Shown here one piece after another: positions 16,935-25,619 of a stretch of 64,000 bases of DNA; within the stretch, counting starts at the first letter, position 1; each line of letters starts with the position of its first letter. The stretch is from contig NZ_JASHIK010000001.1 in NCBI RefSeq assembly GCF_030733745.1, positions 542,120 through 606,119 of the forward strand, in the 5' to 3' direction. The position numbers and the translations under genes are program-made. The notes beneath the pieces were generated by a model. The model was not told the origin of the DNA. It saw only the letters and a list, made by a program, of their open reading frames with translations, and did not search any database. The stretch comes from Stappia sp. MMSF_3263. Lineage in GTDB: Bacteria > Pseudomonadota > Alphaproteobacteria > Rhizobiales > Stappiaceae.

Positions 16935-19157
16935 ATGACGGCGCATGAGCGCGACTGGGATGCCTTTGTCACGTTGACGCCCGAGGGGCACGCCCACATG
17001 GATCTCGCGGTGGAGGGCGTCACCTGCGCCGCCTGCATGGTCGAGATCGAGCGTGGCCTCGGCGCTCAGCCCGGCATCGAGAAAGCCCGCCTCAACCTCA
17101 CCAGCCACCGTCTTGCGGTGGACTGGCGGGATGGCGAGACATCCGCCGAGCAGGTCGTGTCGACATTGTCTCGGCTCGGCTATCGCGCTCACCCTTTCGA
17201 TCCGGCGCAGATGCGCGAACGTGCCGACGCGACGGGGCGCGAATTGCTGCGCTCGTTGGCGGTCGCCGGTTTCGCCATGATGAACATCATGCTTTTGTCG
17301 GTGTCCGTCTGGTCGGGCAACGCGTCGGGTATCGACACCGAGACCCGCGACTTCTTTCACTGGCTTTCGGCACTGATCGCTCTTCCCGCCGCCGTCTATG
17401 CCGGCCGCCCCTTCCTGCGCTCGGCCCTTTCGGCCATCTCCGCCCGGCGCCTCAACATGGACGTGCCGATCGTCATCGGCGTGTCCCTGGCGTTGTTCCT
17501 GTCCGTCATGCAGACGCTTCAGTCGGCGCATCACGCCTATTTCGAATCCGCCGTGATGCTCTTGTTCTTCCTGCTGATCGGCCGCTATCTCGACCACATG
17601 ATGCGCCGTCGCACGCGGGCCTTCGCGGAGAATATCGCGGCGCTGAAAGCCGAGACGGCGGCTCTCCTGCGCCCGGACGGTTCCTTGCGGGAGGTGCCGC
17701 TGTCGAAGGTGGCGCCGGGCGATCTGATCCATGTACGCGCCGGTGAGCGCGTGCCGCTGGATGGCAGGGTCGAGACGGGACTCTCGGAAATCGACCAGAG
17801 CCTGGTGACGGGCGAAACCGCGCTTGCCGCCGCCGGGCCGGGCGATGTCGTCTATGCGGGAACGTTGAATGCCGCGGCCAACCTGACGGTGCGTGTGACG
17901 ACGGCTTCCGGCGCGACACTGCTGGATGAGGTGACCCGTCTTCTGGAGGCGGCCTCCCAGGCGAAGTCGCGCCATGTGCAACTCGCCGACCGGGCGGCAT
18001 CGCTCTACTCCCCGCTTGTGCATCTGGCCGCGCTCATGACTTTCATCGGCTGGTTTGTCCTTGGCGGCGACTGGCAGCAGGCGCTGGTGGTGGCGATCTC
18101 GGTGTTGATCATTACCTGCCCCTGCGCGCTGGGACTGGCCGTGCCGGCCGTCCAGGTGGTGACCTCGGGCCTGTTGTTCCGCGCCGGGGTGCTGCTCCAT
18201 GCGGGCGACGCGGTGGAGCGGCTGGCTGAAGCCGACACGATCGTCTTCGACAAGACCGGCACCTTGACACTGGCGATACCCGATCTTGTCAACGCCGCAG
18301 AGGTGCCCGTTGCTGTGCGCGAGCTTGCCGGACGGCTGGCACTGGCGAGCCGTCACCCGCTGGCGGGGGCGCTTGCCCGTGCCACGAGCGCCAGCGTGCC
18401 GGTGGAGGGTGCGCGCGAGTGCCCGGGCGAGGGGGTCGTGGCCGAGTTGGGCGGACGGGAGTTACGGCTCGGCAGCGCCGGCTTCTGCGGCCTGCCCGAA
18501 ACGGCGGCGCGCGCTGCGCTTGCAAGCCATCCCGGTGCCTCGCTGATCCTCTTCCGGGATGGTGATGCGGCACCCGTGCCCTTCGCGATCGCCCAGAAAC
18601 TGCGGCCTGACGCTATCGAGACCGTCGCCCGCCTGCGGGGGCTTGGATACCGGCTGGAGATCCTGTCTGGGGACCGCGCCGCGCCCGTGGCCGACATTGC
18701 CGAACGGCTTGGCATTGCCGATTGGCGGGCCGGCATGAAGCCGGCCGACAAGATCGCGCGGATTGGCGAACTCGCGGCGGACGGCGCCCGGGTTCTGATG
18801 GTCGGTGACGGGCTCAACGATGCCCCGTCTCTCGCCGCCGCCCATGTGTCCATGTCGCCGGTGACGGCGGTGCATGTCGCCCAGGCCGCCGCCGATGCGG
18901 TTTTCCTCGGCGACAGGCTGATGCCGGTCGCCGATGCCCTTTGTCATGCCCGGCGTGCCCGCGCCGCCATGGTCCAGAACCTGTGGTTCTCGACGGCGTA
19001 CAATCTGGTTGCAGTGCCTTTTGCCGTTGCCGGTCTGGTCACACCGCTTTTCGCGGCGCTGGCCATGTCCTCGTCATCCGTCGTTGTTACCCTCAACGCC
19101 TTGCGGTTGCGCCTTGATGGCGCGCGAAGCCGGGCCCTTCCTGGGGAGGGGAACTGA
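16935..19157 (+). CDS. ccoI: Copper-transporting P1B-type ATPase for cbb3 oxidase
   Basis: Inner-membrane ATPase that exports Cu for insertion into the oxidase. It has 740 residues. The N-terminal heavy-metal domain carries C31-A-A-C34. The transmembrane metal site is TCPCALG (about residues 394-400), the phosphorylation motif is FDKTGTLT (about 438-445), and the hinge is GDGLNDAPSLAAA. The GETALAAAGP segment is the actuator TGE-like motif. The sequence fits the FixI/CopA2 group. Its stop codon overlaps the ccoS start. Confidence 0.95.
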   Translation: MTAHERDWDAFVTLTPEGHAHMDLAVEGVTCAACMVEIERGLGAQPGIEKARLNLTSHRLAVDWRDGETSAEQVVSTLSRLGYRAHPFDPAQMRERADATGRELLRSLAVAGFAMMNIMLLSVSVWSGNASGIDTETRDFFHWLSALIALPAAVYAGRPFLRSALSAISARRLNMDVPIVIGVSLALFLSVMQTLQSAHHAYFESAVMLLFFLLIGRYLDHMMRRRTRAFAENIAALKAETAALLRPDGSLREVPLSKVAPGDLIHVRAGERVPLDGRVETGLSEIDQSLVTGETALAAAGPGDVVYAGTLNAAANLTVRVTTASGATLLDEVTRLLEAASQAKSRHVQLADRAASLYSPLVHLAALMTFIGWFVLGGDWQQALVVAISVLIITCPCALGLAVPAVQVVTSGLLFRAGVLLHAGDAVERLAEADTIVFDKTGTLTLAIPDLVNAAEVPVAVRELAGRLALASRHPLAGALARATSASVPVEGARECPGEGVVAELGGRELRLGSAGFCGLPETAARAALASHPGASLILFRDGDAAPVPFAIAQKLRPDAIETVARLRGLGYRLEILSGDRAAPVADIAERLGIADWRAGMKPADKIARIGELAADGARVLMVGDGLNDAPSLAAAHVSMSPVTAVHVAQAAADAVFLGDRLMPVADALCHARRARAAMVQNLWFSTAYNLVAVPFAVAGLVTPLFAALAMSSSSVVVTLNALRLRLDGARSRALPGEGN

Positions 19158-19333
19158 TGGATGTGCTGATCTATCTTATTCCCGTCGCGCTGGCGCTCGG
19201 CCTCATGGGGCTGGCGGGGTTCCTCTGGTCGCTCAAGGCAGGTCAGTACGACGACCTGGAAGGAGCGAAGTACCGGATACTGGAAGATGACGACCTGCCC
19301 GACGAGAAAGACGGGAATGATCGCGGCGGCTAA
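19157..19333 (+). CDS. ccoS: cbb3-type oxidase assembly protein CcoS/FixS
   Basis: Small single-span protein (58 residues) needed for haem/copper cofactor insertion into CcoN. It begins MDVLIYLIPVALALGLMGLAGFLWSLK, followed by the conserved GQYDDLEG motif and an acidic tail. The ATG overlaps the ccoI stop (ATGA), so the two are translationally coupled. Too short for usual ORF thresholds but clear by family signature and position. Confidence 0.94.
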   Translation: MDVLIYLIPVALALGLMGLAGFLWSLKAGQYDDLEGAKYRILEDDDLPDEKDGNDRGG

Positions 19334-19383
19334 CCGTTATTTCAGATTTCGCGTGCCATAAGGAGGATCACTGGAGGTCCAAC

Positions 19384-19884
19384 GTGTCGCTTGATCTGGC
19401 ATCCCTGACATTTCTCCTTGTCGAGGACAGCGCCTATATGCGTACGATCCTGCGCACGATGCTGCAGGGTTTCGGCGCCAGGCGTATCGTCGAGGCCGAA
19501 GACGGCGCATCCGGGCTGGAAGCCATGGAGCGCGCCAATCCGGATATTCTCATCCTGGACTGGGTGATGCCGATTCTCGATGGCGCCGACATGGTGCGGA
19601 TGATCCGTAACCCGCACAATCCCTTCGCCTATATTCCGATTATCATGGTCACGGGGCATACCGAGCGCAGCCGCATCATCGAGGCGCGGCGCCTCGGCGT
19701 GCACGAGTTGCTTTCCAAGCCGATTTCGGCCAAGGCGCTGTACCAGCGGGTCAACAGCGTGATCATGCAGCCGCGCGATTTCGTCAAGACCCCGAGCTAT
19801 TTCGGCCCGGCGCCGCGAGAGATCCGCAATCGTCAGAAGATCTGGCAGAGCATGGACGGCAACGAGGACGGCCAGGCCGCCTGA
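19384..19884 (+). CDS. Single-domain response regulator (CheY-like receiver)
   Basis: 166 residues, GTG start 19384. The receiver domain spans about 8-128: acidic pocket E14/D15, phospho-acceptor D59 (ILILDWVMP), T90 and K112 (SKPIS). A 40-residue tail (about 127-166, PRDFVKTPSYFGP...) has no output domain. This tail pattern is common in alphaproteobacterial CheY-like proteins of unknown partner. No histidine kinase is in the window. It is 50 bases after ccoS and could be cotranscribed with it, and it is convergent with the Rrf2 gene. Confidence 0.85.
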   Translation: MSLDLASLTFLLVEDSAYMRTILRTMLQGFGARRIVEAEDGASGLEAMERANPDILILDWVMPILDGADMVRMIRNPHNPFAYIPIIMVTGHTERSRIIEARRLGVHELLSKPISAKALYQRVNSVIMQPRDFVKTPSYFGPAPREIRNRQKIWQSMDGNEDGQAA

Positions 19885-20372
19885 TCGGCAGGTCCTGCAA
19901 CCGCCGGGTTCATGCAAGGTTCGCCTCGGGCTGCGGGGGATTTCGCCACCTCGGCGAGCAGGGCTTCACGGTTGCCGGCCAGGTCGGCCAGGGTGACACC
20001 TTCCAGATGGTCGAAGAAGCGCGCGAGCGCGGTATCGAACTCCTCCTTGAGCCGGCACGCCATATAGAAGGTGCAGCGCACGCGGCATCCTCTGAGATGA
20101 CACTCCGTAAGGTAAAAATCGGGCTCGATAAGCTTTACGATCTCCGAAACCGAAATGTCGGACGGGGTGCGGGCCAGGGCGATGCCGCCACTACGCCCCA
20201 CGACCGATCTGAGATAGCCATTTTTGCGCATGGTCTGCACTGCCGAGACGACTTGAGACCGATGACTTGCGCTCTTCTCTACTATTTCGTCAATTGGAAC
20301 TATTCTTTCATCGTTTATGGCTAAGTATATTAGTGTTCTCAATGCGATATCGGTTCTGTTCGTCAGCTTCAT
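19833..20372 (-). CDS. Rrf2-family regulator, NsrR-like
   Basis: Predicted Fe-S transcription factor sensing nitric oxide. It has 179 residues. The winged helix is at about 1-65 (MKLTNRTDIALRTLIYLA; RSQVVSAVQTMRKNGYLRSVVGRSGG is the recognition segment). The cluster region has C91, C96, C100 and C106 in LTEC...C...C...ACRLK, the spacing around E90-C91 and A-C-R-L-K being NsrR-like rather than IscR-like. The reading frame continues about 30 residues past the usual end and overlaps the convergent receiver gene by 52 bases, so the true end may tolerate decay. It is divergent from a protoglobin gene, which supports NO control. Confidence 0.8.
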   Translation of the reverse strand: MKLTNRTDIALRTLIYLAINDERIVPIDEIVEKSASHRSQVVSAVQTMRKNGYLRSVVGRSGGIALARTPSDISVSEIVKLIEPDFYLTECHLRGCRVRCTFYMACRLKEEFDTALARFFDHLEGVTLADLAGNREALLAEVAKSPAARGEPCMNPAVAGPADQAAWPSSLPSMLCQIF

Positions 20373-20577
20373 TCAGACAGGCCTTTTTCTGCAAGCCGTT
20401 TAAATCGAAACAATATTCTGGTATTTGCCGAAGTGCAATTTTTAAGTAATCATATATATTGAGTATGTGTTTTATGAGCGAAAAATTTTGTGGCAGGAAT
20501 GCAAAAACAACTTGCCGGAGGGGGTGCGTTGTTTATAGATATGAAAAATTGAAACAAAAAAATGACTGGCTGGTGGC
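20373..20577. promoter_or_regulatory. AT-rich divergent promoter region, Rrf2 gene / protoglobin
   Basis: 205 bases, much more AT-rich than the surroundings. It must contain both promoters. NsrR operators are AT-rich dyads. Candidate half-sites such as AAGTGCAATTTTTAAG near 20430 are weak, and no clear dyad was fixed by eye. Confidence 0.45.
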
Positions 20578-21057
20578 ATGCAGGCGGAATATTGGGCCAA
20601 GGTTCACGATCTCGTCGATTTTATCGAGGTGTCGCGGCAGGACATGGTCAATACTGCGGAGGCTTGGGGGATCTTGGCTCCCCATATGCAGATGGTTCTC
20701 GACGACTTCTACAGCAACAGGATCATGTCCGAGGAACGCTGGAAGCTGAAGGGAATCGACATCGGGCAGCTGAAAGGCAAGCAGCTTTCGTATTGGGGGA
20801 AGCTGTTCACCGGAGTGATCGACGAGGTCTACCGCACACAGGTACGCTCGATTGCCGTGGAGCATCACCGGCACGGCGTGACCATGACGGATTACATCGC
20901 CTCGTATGGCTGGTTTTTGAACGCTTTCGAGCAGGTGCTGATTGCCGAGGTCGGGTGTGCCGGGCGACGCGCGGAGATGATGGCCGCGTTGCGCCGCCTT
21001 GTCTTTCTCGACATGACGATCGCTGCATCGAGCTACTACATCGTCTATGTGGATTGA
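20578..21057 (+). CDS. Stand-alone protoglobin / globin-sensor-type haem protein
   Basis: 159 residues, all-helical, matching the Protoglobin family (globin domain of globin-coupled sensors) without any output domain. The W-G-I-L-A-P-H and F-Y-S-N-R segments lie in the early helices; the proximal histidine is expected in IAVEHHRHGVTMTDYIASYGW, where H-x-x-x-x-L/M-x-x-x-x-Y is typical. Such proteins bind O2, CO or NO. Paired divergently with an NsrR-like regulator, a role in NO binding or detoxification is likely. ATG 20578 is the first in-frame start; the ribosome binding site is weak. Confidence 0.8.
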   Translation: MQAEYWAKVHDLVDFIEVSRQDMVNTAEAWGILAPHMQMVLDDFYSNRIMSEERWKLKGIDIGQLKGKQLSYWGKLFTGVIDEVYRTQVRSIAVEHHRHGVTMTDYIASYGWFLNAFEQVLIAEVGCAGRRAEMMAALRRLVFLDMTIAASSYYIVYVD

Positions 21058-21138
21058 GGAACGAAGCGCTTCTCCTTGGTGCCGAGAGGGGAGGGCGGTT
21101 CGGCGGGTGCCGACCCGCGACCGGTGCCTCGGGCGGTA

Positions 21139-21360
21139 TCAGCTGTTGTCGCTGCCACTCTCTTGCGGGGAGGCGGGTGTTTCCGGTGCAGCGGTGTTTC
21201 CGGCGTTGTCGTCCGCGCCGGCCTGCCGGCCTGCCGTCTTGCGGCGGCGAAGGTTGGCGCGCAAGGCGGCTGCCAGCCGTGCCTCACGCGCGGCCGCCTG
21301 TCCGTTCTGGTCCCGGTTGCCGGAGGGATTGTTGTCGGGCTTTTGCGGGCGATCTGGCAT
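21139..21360 (-). CDS. Small conserved alphaproteobacterial protein
   Basis: 73 residues: MPDRPQKPDNNPSG..., then an arginine/alanine-rich helix AAREARLAAALRANLRRRK, then a disordered S/A/P tail. The R-A-x-R-L-A-A-A-L-R-x-N-L-x-R-R-K helix recurs in small proteins of Hyphomicrobiales and similar groups; the function is unknown. Basic helix and short length suggest nucleic-acid or membrane contact. ATG 21360 is chosen because similarity begins there. It is antiparallel to the nearby tRNA-Thr. Confidence 0.6.
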   Translation of the reverse strand: MPDRPQKPDNNPSGNRDQNGQAAAREARLAAALRANLRRRKTAGRQAGADDNAGNTAAPETPASPQESGSDNS

Positions 21361-21561
21361 GCGCGTATCCAAGGTCTTTGCTGTTGATCGTCCGGGCACG
21401 CAGCAGGCGTTCCGGCCGCTTGTGCCGATATGCCGGAAAAGCGGCGGCGATGACAAGGCACAGGTTTTGTCATGGGTCGCGATTGTCGCGTGGATTGCGG
21501 CGGCAAATGCCGTGAAGACCCCTTGACCATGCCGGAATTTGCGCATAAACCCGCGCTCATC

Positions 21562-21636
<75 letters not shown>

Positions 21637-21803
21637 TCCATCCCCTTGAAATCGTTATTCATCCTTGCTTTTCAGTCGCTTGCATACATGCTGCGCCTAC
21701 AAAGACGCATACACATGGGCACGTCATGGTGTAGCGCGCCAAATCAAATGGCACTGCGCGCAAAATCAAATGGCAACAGAATAATCAAACTCCCGGGATC
21801 AGT
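21637..21803. other. Segment after tRNA-Thr
   Basis: No gene. It holds a pair of 20-bp direct repeats (21734-21775) and lies between the tRNA 3' end and an island-like gene. No copy of the tRNA 3' end was found downstream within the window by eye. Confidence 0.4.
21734..21775. repeat. 20-bp direct repeat pair
   Basis: GCGCGCCAAATCAAATGGCA (21734-21753) and GCGCGCAAAATCAAATGGCA (21756-21775) differ at one base, with a 2-base spacer and a 22-bp period. They sit about 100 bases past a tRNA gene, a common place for integrase core or accessory sites, but no integrase gene was found. Confidence 0.6.
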
Positions 21804-22685
21804 TTAGGCCTCCGCGGAGCCGGCCTCGCGGTCGGCCGACCACCCCAGTCGGGCTAGTTCGCCTATGCCAGCTTCTGCTCTCTCGACACGTTCCTGAAGT
21901 TTCTGAAGATCTGCGTTATGCCGCGCCTGTTCGACCTCAGAGACGCTCTTGAAATGCCGGATTGCTTCGTCAAGTAGCGCCCTAATCGCCCTCATCGCCT
22001 TCTCAATCGGTGCAGGCTCAGGCCAGCGCGTTGGAGCGACGAGCACCCCATTCTTGTCGATCTCGTTTTTTGCTTCGTTCAACCATGGCTTGAGGTTGTC
22101 GAGATCAAAAGTGGCAGGAACATTGGCGGACTGCCCTTTTAGAGGGAACCGTGCAGCTCGCAGCGCGTTTTCCGCTGCCTTTAACTTGATCTGAAACATC
22201 TCAAGCGCGCGATACTGCAAGCGACTTTCATACTCATCCCGCAATATGCTGGTCTGCTCAGCAGCCATTTCGGCAGCTTTTCGCGCAGCATCGGCTTGAG
22301 CTTTCGCCGCTTCGGCCTGCTCGGTCGCAACTTGTCTATTCAAGGCAAACTCGTTACGCGTCAGGGCCAGTTCGCGGCGCTGCTCTCTGAGTTCGCTCGA
22401 CTGGATGAACACCGCCGCCGCGAGCCACAAGAACGCGAGTGGCGCGAAGAACCCTGCGAGATAGTCGCCGGCTTCATTCGCTTCCAGGCATCCAATCACG
22501 TACATGGCAGCCGGTTCTGCGGGCTTGAAGCATGGCAACCGCAGCCAACCTCCGATGGTCTCCCCAAGCGGAGACGATGCGCCAGGACCTGCCGACAGAA
22601 AAAGAAAATGAAGCGCCAGTCCCAACCAGGCGAGGGTGAGCAGTACCAGGACAACTAGCCCGAACCATCGAAAGAATGTTCTCAC
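21804..22685 (-). CDS. Membrane protein with coiled-coil region, unknown function
   Basis: 293 residues starting with GTG 22685 after a GAGGGGCGG ribosome binding site. Two membrane helices (about 8-30 and 75-94) enclose an extracytoplasmic loop with two cysteines. They are followed by a long alanine/glutamate-rich coiled coil (about 95-150, EQAEAAKAQADAARKAAEMAA) and a helical cytoplasmic domain. Similar two-helix plus coiled-coil proteins occur in genomic islands and near prophages. No catalytic motif is visible. Codon use looks less GC-biased than its neighbours, which fits horizontal acquisition. Confidence 0.65.
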   Translation of the reverse strand: MRTFFRWFGLVVLVLLTLAWLGLALHFLFLSAGPGASSPLGETIGGWLRLPCFKPAEPAAMYVIGCLEANEAGDYLAGFFAPLAFLWLAAAVFIQSSELREQRRELALTRNEFALNRQVATEQAEAAKAQADAARKAAEMAAEQTSILRDEYESRLQYRALEMFQIKLKAAENALRAARFPLKGQSANVPATFDLDNLKPWLNEAKNEIDKNGVLVAPTRWPEPAPIEKAMRAIRALLDEAIRHFKSVSEVEQARHNADLQKLQERVERAEAGIGELARLGWSADREAGSAEA

Positions 22686-22733
22686 AACCCGCCCCTCAAT
22701 CGATGATCCCTTCTTCGCGCATGATGCGCTCGG

Positions 22734-22946
22734 TCAGAACGCAATGCGAGCTGCCGGGTTGATGGCGAAACATCGCCCCTGTGAGACAACACGTTTAATC
22801 GCGCCACACGTCACCGGGGCCAACGCGCTGTTCCGGTGAGAATAGGCTTCGAGCCGTTGCGTCTCGATCTCGATCCGGCAATGGTCGGCTGCTCCCAGAT
22901 AGAAAGCGGCCGTCTCCAGTCGCTTCATCGTCGTGGCATCGGGCAT
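22734..22946 (-). CDS. Possible small exported protein
   Basis: 70 residues from ATG 22946 (MPDATTMKRLETAAFYLGAADHC...). In the same frame upstream there is a stretch that translates as a signal-peptide core (TSVLASLLITWPASA) directly before MPDA. This suggests that a real N-terminus lies further upstream and has lost or uses a non-standard start. Two cysteines follow in the mature part. Not recognised; may be a decayed gene. Confidence 0.3.
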   Translation of the reverse strand: MPDATTMKRLETAAFYLGAADHCRIEIETQRLEAYSHRNSALAPVTCGAIKRVVSQGRCFAINPAARIAF

Positions 22947-23566
22947 TGCCGATGCGGGCCATGTGATCAGCAGGCTGGCTAGGACGGATGTGGTCCAGGT
23001 TCGGCAATTCGTTGTGCTCTCAATCCTCGGCTGAACAGCACGCCGCTTGCAATGGCGTCACAGTGCACGCGGCGCGTCGAGCGTTCAACCCTGCCGGATG
23101 TTCGAAGGTGCTTCACAGCGCCTTCGCCGCTTTCGTCAAGCGACTTGGTCACCGCCGTGAATTGAGGTGGGCAGTTTTGAGAGTTCGCCACGCATGCGCA
23201 GCAGCCAGACTGGCCACTCCGTTGCCGGCCGCATCGGATCTGTCCAACCGACAGGCCACCCCATGATCCAGTCCGAAAAGTGGTCTGTCCCTATGAGATG
23301 GTCCGGTTTCAGCCTTAATGCATGATCGGCTTTTCAGCCATCACCTGTGCCGATGATGGAGCCGGTCCACGTGGCGGAGCAGGCCAATCGGCTTTGGCCA
23401 TGGCGGCCACCTTGCCCCGAAGTCTGGGCAGACCACTTCTACAATCCAGGGGCTCCTCAAAGAAGGTGGTTGGGCAGCCGACCATCCGGCCTGTCGAGCC
23501 AGTGCGCGCCGCTTGGAAAGGCGACGCGCATATCGACCGAGATAAACAACGCACCGTAGTATACTG
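22947..23566. other. 620-base region without a supported gene
   Basis: Several overlapping short frames run on both strands but none has a convincing start, ribosome binding site or family match. Together with the neighbouring doubtful small gene it looks like decayed or foreign DNA next to tRNA-Thr. No transposase domain or paired terminal inverted repeats were recognised. Confidence 0.4.
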
Positions 23567-24028
23567 TCAGCATCCTTCGGGGGAGGCCTTGAAGGATATT
23601 GTGCTGTTTCTCGCCTTGCCGTTCTTGCCAACGTATTTGACTTTGGCGCGCATGAACGCAGGGACCCCGCCACCGGATGTCTTTCTGGAAAAACCGTAGC
23701 TCGTCGTCACAGTCACCGAGCCATTGATCCGGTGCGAATAGAATTCTCCCGTCGCGCCGTCCAGGGACAGTTTTTCCGTGCGAGTGAAGCATTTGCGACC
23801 CTGAGGGCAAATCTGCGTATGCGATCCGCATCTGTTCTTTTTGTAATCATTGAAAAAATAGACGGACTTTACTGGCCCCGTGGTGTCCGTCTTGATGAAG
23901 CACCCGATGGGATGGTTGAAAGAACATGCCTGCGGCTGACCGGTTCCACCGCTAGAGGATTGCGCAAAAGCAACATTTGCCGTCAAGCCGAGAAGAAGGC
24001 CAACGACGAAGGGGGCAGCATGTTTCAT
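23567..24028 (-). CDS. Secreted Cys-containing protein, unknown function
   Basis: 153 residues. Signal peptide MKHAAPFVVGLLLGLTANVAFA with cleavage after AFA. The mature chain has cysteines in QACSF, IGCFIK, NRCGSH, QICPQGRKCF and at the C-terminus (PEGC), an even number, so disulphides are likely. The rest is beta-type sequence rich in G, S, T and K. ATG 24028 has a strong AAAGGAG site. An 18-bp dyad element lies 59 bases upstream, shared with other transcription units of the 24-34 kb cluster. No family recognised. Confidence 0.65.
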   Translation of the reverse strand: MKHAAPFVVGLLLGLTANVAFAQSSSGGTGQPQACSFNHPIGCFIKTDTTGPVKSVYFFNDYKKNRCGSHTQICPQGRKCFTRTEKLSLDGATGEFYSHRINGSVTVTTSYGFSRKTSGGGVPAFMRAKVKYVGKNGKARNSTISFKASPEGC

Positions 24029-24087
24029 CAGATCATCTCCTTTGAGCCGAAACTCGGAGAAGCCTAGATGGAGGGTGCCGGACGCGG

Positions 24088-24105
24088 ATGCCCCATATGG
24101 GAGAG
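24088..24105. promoter_or_regulatory. Cluster dyad element, site D
   Basis: ATGCCCCATATGGGAGAG matches the cluster consensus CTCMCYYAAATGGGRGAG at 15 of 18 positions and contains the perfect palindrome CCCATATGGG. It lies 59 bases before the start of the secreted protein gene at 24028. Confidence 0.55.
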
Positions 24106-24142
24106 CGTATTCGGGGAAAATGGCTTTGCAGCCTGCACCGTC

Positions 24143-25489
24143 TCAGACGCTTGCGCTTCTTTCGGCACCCTTGCGGGTGGCGACGGAGCCTGCAGGCGCA
24201 AGGCGTGACACCGCTTCATAAAGAAGCCAGGACAGGAGACATCCAAGCAGAGCCGCTGAATTCACGTCCACGGTCGTCAGCAGTATGGTGACCGCGATCC
24301 CGGCATTCAGGGACACGATCGCCGCCGGCGCACTGACCCTGCGGCCGCGCACCGACGCCCAGACGACCGGAAGGAAAACGGCCAGCGAACTGAACGCGGA
24401 AATGATCGAGTTCAGGATATCCGCGAACAGGGCCGCGGACAGGCCGAGCAGGGTGAAGAGTGCGGCGACCATCAACTGCAGTCTTCGCAGCGACAGGTCG
24501 GTCCGCTCCAGCCCTGCCATCAGCGGCATCACGAAGGTGTCCATTGTCGACATCACCACCGCGACCAGCATCAAGTCGACGAGCCATGCCCAGGACGGCG
24601 GCACGGAGGCATGCAGGATCTGCATCACGTCGCCGCCCGGCGGGCTGTGAAGTCCGAGCCAGACAATGACCAGGTACCCGGCAAGGCACAGCGGAGCCCC
24701 GGCCAGAAATGCGCGCCTTGCAACCGACGGGTCCCGCGCGGTCGCCATCCGCTGCCAGTTGTCGACAGCCAGCACGGCGCTGGCCGGTATGAACAGCCAG
24801 ATGCCGATCAGGATCGGGAACCGGTAGGGCCCGAGATCGAAGAACACGAAGCCGCCGGGAAGCATCTCCATGTTCGCCAGCGCCAGAGCACCGATGCCGA
24901 CAAGGATCACGGCCGCCTGCGGAATGTCCGTTTCCGTTGCAACCCGATAGCCCCCGACCGCCGTGTAAGCACCTGCCAGAAAGGTTGCGAGCACGACGGT
25001 GACCATCGGCGAAACGGGCAGGATGGCGGCGAGGATGACCGCAAGTGCAACCAGTTGAACGGAGGCACGCAGAAGAAAGACAAAGGCGACCGGGCCCCAG
25101 ATCAACAGCGGATGGCGCACCTTGTGCGTGATCACGATGAGGTCGATCAATCCCCTGACGCCATGCTCTTGAGACAGCCGGTGCACGCTGGGTGCCACGA
25201 AGGCACAGATCATCAGCCCGGCGCCGTAGGCCAGCGCCAGAGACAGGCCTATGACCGGGCTCGCCGCGGAAAAGAGCACAAGGGCGACGAAGGTGCCGAT
25301 GCCGATATTGCCGCAGATGATGCCGGCTACCGAGGCGATCAGACCCGTGCGGCCCGAGTTGTAGATATAGTCGGCCCGCGTCCCGCCGCGGCTGCGCCAA
25401 AAAGCGTAGATCAGGGGCCCAAGCAAGAGCGTTCCGAGAATGACTGTCTGTGATCCGGTGCCTGGCACGCTGTAACCGGCCCCCCCCAT
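24143..25489 (-). CDS. Sodium:solute symporter-family transporter
   Basis: 448 residues with about 12 membrane helices. The core pattern is that of the SSS family: a glycine-rich first helix after RADYIYNSGR, the TAVGGYRVATETDIPQA segment (an SSS signature near helix 5) and DTFVMPLMAG in the later half. It would import a small organic solute with sodium. Somewhat shorter than typical SSS proteins (about 480-550). The substrate is unknown. It lies between a secreted-protein gene and a LuxR-type regulator and may supply a ligand or nutrient to that system. ATG 25489 starts close to the first helix; the ribosome binding site is poor. Confidence 0.75.
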   Translation of the reverse strand: MGGAGYSVPGTGSQTVILGTLLLGPLIYAFWRSRGGTRADYIYNSGRTGLIASVAGIICGNIGIGTFVALVLFSAASPVIGLSLALAYGAGLMICAFVAPSVHRLSQEHGVRGLIDLIVITHKVRHPLLIWGPVAFVFLLRASVQLVALAVILAAILPVSPMVTVVLATFLAGAYTAVGGYRVATETDIPQAAVILVGIGALALANMEMLPGGFVFFDLGPYRFPILIGIWLFIPASAVLAVDNWQRMATARDPSVARRAFLAGAPLCLAGYLVIVWLGLHSPPGGDVMQILHASVPPSWAWLVDLMLVAVVMSTMDTFVMPLMAGLERTDLSLRRLQLMVAALFTLLGLSAALFADILNSIISAFSSLAVFLPVVWASVRGRRVSAPAAIVSLNAGIAVTILLTTVDVNSAALLGCLLSWLLYEAVSRLAPAGSVATRKGAERSASV

Positions 25490-25568
25490 GCCGTTTTTCG
25501 GTCAGCAAGGACCTGATCCTGAAAAAATTCCCCCGAACTCTAACCGTTGTCCGATGTAACCCGGCACC

Positions 25569-25598
25569 CTATGATCTCCAATATATGGAAATCCATAG
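25569..25598. promoter_or_regulatory. Imperfect dyad before the LuxR gene
   Basis: Outer arms CTATG (25569-25573) and CATAG (25594-25598) are exact complements, and inner arms TCCA and TGGA flank an ATATA centre. It ends 21 bases before the GTG start of the LuxR gene, a position suited to autoregulation. Confidence 0.4.
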
Positions 25599-25619
25599 TC
25601 TCGTGCTTGGATCGACGCA

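Noticed and set aside
16281..18356. 691-codon open frame on the minus strand
   Set aside because: Antisense to ccoH and ccoI; H- and Q-rich shadow composition.
20459..20749. 96-residue frame before and into the protoglobin gene
   Set aside because: It is in another frame than the protoglobin, has no ribosome binding site of quality and reads as a shadow over the second half.
23322..23699. Possible insertion-sequence fragment
   Set aside because: No transposase motif or paired terminal inverted repeats could be identified; the region is reported only as a stretch without a supported gene.
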